From: Bradyrhizobium sp. CER78
GTDB taxonomy: Bacteria; Pseudomonadota; Alphaproteobacteria; Rhizobiales; Xanthobacteraceae
DNA length: 64,000 nucleotides
Assembly (NCBI RefSeq): GCF_029846235.1
Contig: NZ_JARVWP010000002.1
Location: 496,001-560,000, forward strand
Reading direction: 5' to 3'
Of the stretch, positions 60,795 through 64,000 are shown one piece after another. Position numbers and translations under genes: made by a program. The notes beneath the pieces were generated by a model. That model worked only from the letters and a program-made list of their open reading frames with translations, made no database searches and was not told where the DNA came from. The stretch's first letter is position 1; each line of letters begins with the position of its first letter.

Positions 60795-60836
60795 CCGCAA
60801 TTTGTATCGCGGCGGGATACGGCCCGGCAAGACGCT

Positions 60837-60893
60837 TCATAGCGTTTTCGAGCGAAGTGGGTACCGGTTCGCGGGAAGAAAACGCGTCAAGAC
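60837..60893 (-). repeat. Dispersed repeat, copy C
   Basis: On the minus strand TTGACGCGTTTTCTTCCCGC, then GAACCGGTACCCACTTCGCT and CGAAAACGCTATGA. It is the closest of the four copies to copy B. It lies between the glycosyltransferase stop and the dehydratase start. Confidence 0.78.
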
Positions 60894-60896
60894 AAG

Positions 60897-61988
60897 TCAG
60901 TGTGAGGTTTGGTGGCTCGCCGGCAAAACTGCGAAATGGTGCTCTTCGGCACCGAATTCGAACGCTTCGCCCTCGCCATCGGGCGGAGCCGGGCGGACGT
61001 TCATGCATCGCTCGATGAACACCCGGGCCGACGCCTGCCAGGTGTGGAGCGCGGCAAAATCGACGCAGGCCTGCCGCGGGATGCTGAGCGCCTCCAGGCA
61101 GGCGTGATGAAGGTCCTCGTCGAGCACGCCGACCGGCGCCGCGCCGATCACGTCGCGGGGACCGGTGACCGGAAAAGCGGCAACCGGCAGGCCGCTCGCC
61201 AGCGCCTCGAGCAGCACCAAACCGAACGTATCGGTGCGGCTGGGGAAAACGAACACATCGGCGGCGGCATAAATCTCAGCCAGTTCTTCCCCATGGCGGG
61301 CGCCGAGGAAGACGGCTTCCGGATATTTCCGCTCCAGCGCCGCCCGCGCCGGGCCGTCGCCGACGACGACCTTGGTGCCGGGCAGATCGAGATCGAGGAA
61401 GGCCTCGAGATTCTTCTCCACCGCCACCCGGCCGACGCTGAGATAGACCGGCTGCGGCAGGCAGAGATCGACATCGCGCGGATGGAACAGCGCGGTATCG
61501 ACGCCGCGCGACCACAGCACCACGTTGCGGAAGCCGCGCTGACGCAGCTCGGCGGCCAGCGCAGGGGTTGCCGCCATCACCGCCCGGCTCGGCTTGTGGA
61601 ACCAGCGCAGCGCGCGCCACACCCAGGCTTCCGGAACCGGCGTCCGGGCCGAGACATATTCGGGGAAGCGGGTGTGGAAGCTCGTCGTGAACGGCAGGCC
61701 GCGCTTGCGGCAATAGCGGCGAACCGAAAGCCCGATCGGGCCTTCGGTCGCAATGTGGATGCTGTCGGGCTTGGCCGCTTCGATCAGGCTGGCGACCCTG
61801 GCGCGATACGGCAGCGCCAGCCGGAGATCGCGATAGCTCGGCATCGCGAAGGTGCGGAACTCGTCCGGCGTCAGGAAGCTGACCTCGACGCCGAGCGAGT
61901 TCGCCGCCTGTGCCATCATGGTCAGCGTGCGGACAACCCCGTTGACCTGGGGATGCCACGCATCGGTCGCGACCAGGATATGCGTCAT
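60897..61988 (-). CDS. GT4-family glycosyltransferase
   Basis: A 363-residue retaining glycosyltransferase. The N-terminal acceptor domain opens TDAWHPQVNGVVRTL, the form seen in lipid glycosyltransferases (alpha-mannosyl or glucosyl transfer to diacylglycerol or phosphatidylinositol). The donor domain has LSVGRVAVEKNLEAFLDL, GDGPARAALERKYP and the E-x7-E motif in FPSRTDTFGLVLLEALASGLP. Its ATG overlaps the stop of the phosphoesterase gene (ATGA at 61985-61988), so the two are translationally coupled and probably act on one envelope glycolipid. Confidence 0.9.
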   Translation of the reverse strand: MTHILVATDAWHPQVNGVVRTLTMMAQAANSLGVEVSFLTPDEFRTFAMPSYRDLRLALPYRARVASLIEAAKPDSIHIATEGPIGLSVRRYCRKRGLPFTTSFHTRFPEYVSARTPVPEAWVWRALRWFHKPSRAVMAATPALAAELRQRGFRNVVLWSRGVDTALFHPRDVDLCLPQPVYLSVGRVAVEKNLEAFLDLDLPGTKVVVGDGPARAALERKYPEAVFLGARHGEELAEIYAAADVFVFPSRTDTFGLVLLEALASGLPVAAFPVTGPRDVIGAAPVGVLDEDLHHACLEALSIPRQACVDFAALHTWQASARVFIERCMNVRPAPPDGEGEAFEFGAEEHHFAVLPASHQTSH

Positions 61989-62797
61989 GCAGCGCGTGCC
62001 GTCACTCGCGGAACTGGCGCGATCCGGCGCACCGGGTCGGTCCAGGTGATGATCTCGAAATGGCCGTCCTCATGTTCGGCGAGCGCGGTGCAACTCTCCA
62101 CCCAGTCGCCGCAATTCATGTAGCGGATGCCGTGCTCGTCATGAATCGTCGCGTAGTGGATGTGGCCGCAGATCACGCCGTCGCAGCCGTGACGCCGCGC
62201 CTCGCCCGCAAGCGTCGCCTCGAACGCGCCGATATAGTTCACCGCCTTCTTGACCTTCAGCTTGGCCCATTGCGACAGCGACCAGTAGGGAACGCCGAAC
62301 ATCTTGCGGAAGAAGTTGACGAAGCGATTCATCTGGATCGCGAAGTCGTAGGCCTTGTCGCCGAGATGGGCGAGCCAGCGCGCGTTCTGCACCACGAGAT
62401 CGAAGATGTCGCCGTGGATGATGAGGTAGCGCTTGCCGTCGGCGCCGGTGTGGACGGTGTTCTCCACCACGTCGATGCCGCCGAAATGCGTGCCGTAATA
62501 TTTGCGCAGGAACTCGTCGTGGTTGCCCGGGACGTAGATCACCTTGGCGCCCTTGCGCGCCTTGCGCAGCATCTTCTGCACGAAGTCGTTGTGAGTCTGC
62601 GGCCAGTACCAGTTCGACTTCAGCGCCCAGCCGTCGACGATATCACCAACGAGGTAGATCGTGTCGGCATCGTGAGAGCGGAGGAAGTCCAACAGGCGGT
62701 CGGCTTGCGAACCGCGGGCTCCGAGATGGACATCGGAGATAAACAAAGTGCGAAAGCGCCGCTCGGGGCTTTCTTCACTCAAGGAGTCACTTCCCAT
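61985..62797 (-). CDS. LpxH-like metallophosphoesterase (UDP-2,3-diacylglucosamine diphosphatase family)
   Basis: A 270-residue calcineurin-like phosphoesterase. The metal-site blocks are complete: FISDVHLGARG, YLVGDIVDGW, YVPGNHDEFLRKYYG, CDGVICGHIHYATIH. The arrangement matches LpxH/LpxH2-type proteins, though in Rhizobiales lipid A synthesis usually uses LpxI, so another glycolipid may be the substrate. ATG 62797 is chosen with the glycosyltransferase coupled behind it. Cytoplasmic or peripheral membrane protein. Confidence 0.9.
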   Translation of the reverse strand: MGSDSLSEESPERRFRTLFISDVHLGARGSQADRLLDFLRSHDADTIYLVGDIVDGWALKSNWYWPQTHNDFVQKMLRKARKGAKVIYVPGNHDEFLRKYYGTHFGGIDVVENTVHTGADGKRYLIIHGDIFDLVVQNARWLAHLGDKAYDFAIQMNRFVNFFRKMFGVPYWSLSQWAKLKVKKAVNYIGAFEATLAGEARRHGCDGVICGHIHYATIHDEHGIRYMNCGDWVESCTALAEHEDGHFEIITWTDPVRRIAPVPRVTARAA

Positions 62798-63098
62798 GCC
62801 TGTGCACCTAACAGATTCTTGTGACAAGGCGATGACGATCCCCGCGACCTGAGGCTCCACAAAGAGTTAACGAGAATCAGCAGCGCGCCCCTGCCCTGCG
62901 GATAACAGCCGCATGCGACAATCTGGCGACATCGGCGCTCGCGGCTGTGAGGAACAGGCGTGGTGTTGCTGCATATCGCAGCGGAACAACGCGCGTGACG
63001 AATGCGTAGCCCGGATGGAGCGAAGCGTAATCCGGGGTCCTTCGTGCGCGGATGAACCGTTCCCGGATTTCGCTTCGCTACATCCGGGCTACGGCGGC
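62798..63098. other. 301-bp intergenic region with a dispersed repeat
   Basis: No gene is seen. The half next to thiD is filled by the repeat at 63005-63093; the rest is unremarkable and should hold the promoter for the phosphoesterase-glycosyltransferase operon. Confidence 0.5.
63005..63093. repeat. Palindromic repeat (GTAGCCCGGATG...CATCCGGGCTACG)
   Basis: GTAGCCCGGATGGAGCGAAG and its partner TTCGCTACATCCGGGCTACG form an 89-bp inverted repeat with inner CGAAGCG/CGCTTCG stems. It is directly behind the thiD stop, so it may protect or end the thiD mRNA. This is a Bradyrhizobium-type intergenic repeat. Confidence 0.85.
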
Positions 63099-63896
63099 TC
63101 AGTAGTATTTGTGGAAGTGATGCACCGGCCCGTGGCCGTGGCCGACGGCGAAGCGATCGGCGGCTGCGATCGCATCTGATATCCAGGCCTTGGCGTTGCG
63201 CACGGCGGTCTCCATCGCTTCGCCCTTCGCGAGCCCTGCCGCAATCGCCGATGACAGCGAGCAACCTGTGCCGTGCGTGTTCGCGGTCGCGATGCGCGGC
63301 GCCGCGAGCGCGATGCTGCGCGCTCCTTCGATCAGATAGTCGATGCTCTCGGCGCCGTGGCCGTGACCGCCCTTGACCAGCACCGCGCGACAGCCCATCG
63401 CGAGCAATTGCCTTCCCTGCCGCTCGACGTCGGCCTCGCTCGCCGCAACGGGCTCGTTCAAGAGCGCCGCCGCTTCCGGCAGGTTCGGCGTGATCAGCGA
63501 GGCCAGCGGAAACAGCTTGGTCTTCAGCGCATCGACCGCCTCGGCGGCAAGCAGGCGGTCGCCTGATGTTGCAACCATCACCGGGTCGAGCACGATATGG
63601 CGCGGCGCCCAGCGCTTCAGCCCATCGGCGATCGCCGCGATGGTCTCGGCCTGCGCGACCATGCCGATCTTGACCGCGCCGACGTCGAGATCGGAGAACA
63701 CGGCATCGATCTGCGCCGTGACGAAGGAAGCCGGCACCGGATGGATACCGCTGACCCCCGTGGTGTTCTGCGCGGTCAGCGCCGTGATCGCCGAGGCGCC
63801 ATAGACCCCGAGCGCGGCAAAGCTCTTGAGGTCGGCCTGGATGCCCGCGCCGCCCGAGGAATCCGAGCCGGCAATGGTGAGCGCGACCGGCGTCAT
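63099..63896 (-). CDS. thiD: Hydroxymethylpyrimidine/phosphomethylpyrimidine kinase ThiD
   Basis: A 265-residue ribokinase-fold kinase that phosphorylates HMP twice for thiamine synthesis. [20 protein letters not shown] is diagnostic at the N-terminus, and the C-terminal anion hole and base are [24 protein letters not shown] 63896 is supported because the family opens with this segment; the frame stays open to 63980 but without family sequence. The C-terminus is His-rich ([15 protein letters not shown]), which is unusual and could bind metal. No TPP riboswitch is visible. Confidence 0.95.
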   Translation of the reverse strand: MTPVALTIAGSDSSGGAGIQADLKSFAALGVYGASAITALTAQNTTGVSGIHPVPASFVTAQIDAVFSDLDVGAVKIGMVAQAETIAAIADGLKRWAPRHIVLDPVMVATSGDRLLAAEAVDALKTKLFPLASLITPNLPEAAALLNEPVAASEADVERQGRQLLAMGCRAVLVKGGHGHGAESIDYLIEGARSIALAAPRIATANTHGTGCSLSSAIAAGLAKGEAMETAVRNAKAWISDAIAAADRFAVGHGHGPVHHFHKYY

Positions 63897-64000
63897 CTTG
63901 TGGCACCCGCGGTTGATGCAAATGAGACTGTTACGAACAACACCATGGCCTGTCCTAGCCCGGCCGCCGATTGCCAGCAAGTTCGCCTGACTTTACCGCG

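Noticed and set aside
63897..64000. Possible TPP riboswitch upstream of thiD
   Set aside because: The 104 bases available do not contain the conserved CUGAGA and ACCUGA-type THI-box elements in the right order; the region is also cut by the window edge.

Overview
This is a GC-rich chromosomal segment from an alphaproteobacterium of the Rhizobiales, most likely Bradyrhizobium or a close relative. The evidence is a Caulobacter-style flagellar set (fliX, flgI, flbY, flaF, flbT), CtrA-like boxes (TTAA-N7-TTAA), sigma-54 promoters ahead of flagellar genes, DUF1127 proteins, a thioredoxin-reductase-like ferredoxin reductase, a giant Rhizobiales-type growth-pole protein, and several families of palindromic intergenic repeats familiar from Bradyrhizobium genomes. 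No rRNA, tRNA, CRISPR array, phage or intact insertion sequence was seen.

Layout. 0-10 kb: a gene end with a near-perfect duplication, a small unknown protein behind an excellent sigma-54 promoter, a DUF1801/membrane/SRPBCC/ArsR operon, a Tat-exported beta-carbonic anhydrase followed by an apparently exported SspB-like protein, a hydratase, two oxidoreductase/HxlR-regulator divergent pairs, a PhyH dioxygenase and dksA. 10-22 kb: flagellar region, with fliX divergent from flgI-flgJ-flbY, then flaG, a small unknown protein, flaF, flagellin, flbT, and the operon flgE-flgK-flgL. 22-30 kb: msrB, an FAD oxidoreductase, a SixA-like phosphatase, a universal stress protein, a DUF1127 protein, a MocR regulator, two tiny membrane-peptide genes, a YdcF-family protein and small membrane proteins. 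30-34 kb: a compositionally different stretch with a methyltransferase, DUF1127 and a winged-helix/TPR regulator. 34-45 kb: an MHYT-PAS-GGDEF-EAL protein, two-step envelope and transport genes, an SGNH hydrolase, DUF2147, ferredoxin reductase, thioesterase, 2Fe-2S ferredoxin and an Hpt protein. 45-51 kb: a 2022-residue membrane-anchored repeat protein resembling GROWTH POLE RING (GPR) of Agrobacterium. 51-64 kb: mlaE-mlaF-mlaD lipid transport, dipeptide epimerase, MFS transporter, an Ala/Pro-rich protein, a secreted caspase-like protein, threonine dehydratase, a glycosyltransferase/phosphoesterase pair and thiD.

How it fits together. The flagellar genes look hierarchically controlled: a perfect CtrA-type box lies before fliX and sigma-54 -24/-12 elements lie before flgI and flgE. 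The same sigma-54 motif before the unknown gene at 289-627 suggests it belongs to that regulon. CtrA-like half sites also lie between an orphan Hpt gene and the GPR-like gene, which would fit cell-cycle control of polar growth. The observations I consider most worth following are the exported SspB-like protein, the exact 44-residue (four-hendecad) repeat array of the GPR-like protein, the sigma-54 linked unknown gene, and the tandem micro-membrane proteins at 27.7-28.0 kb.
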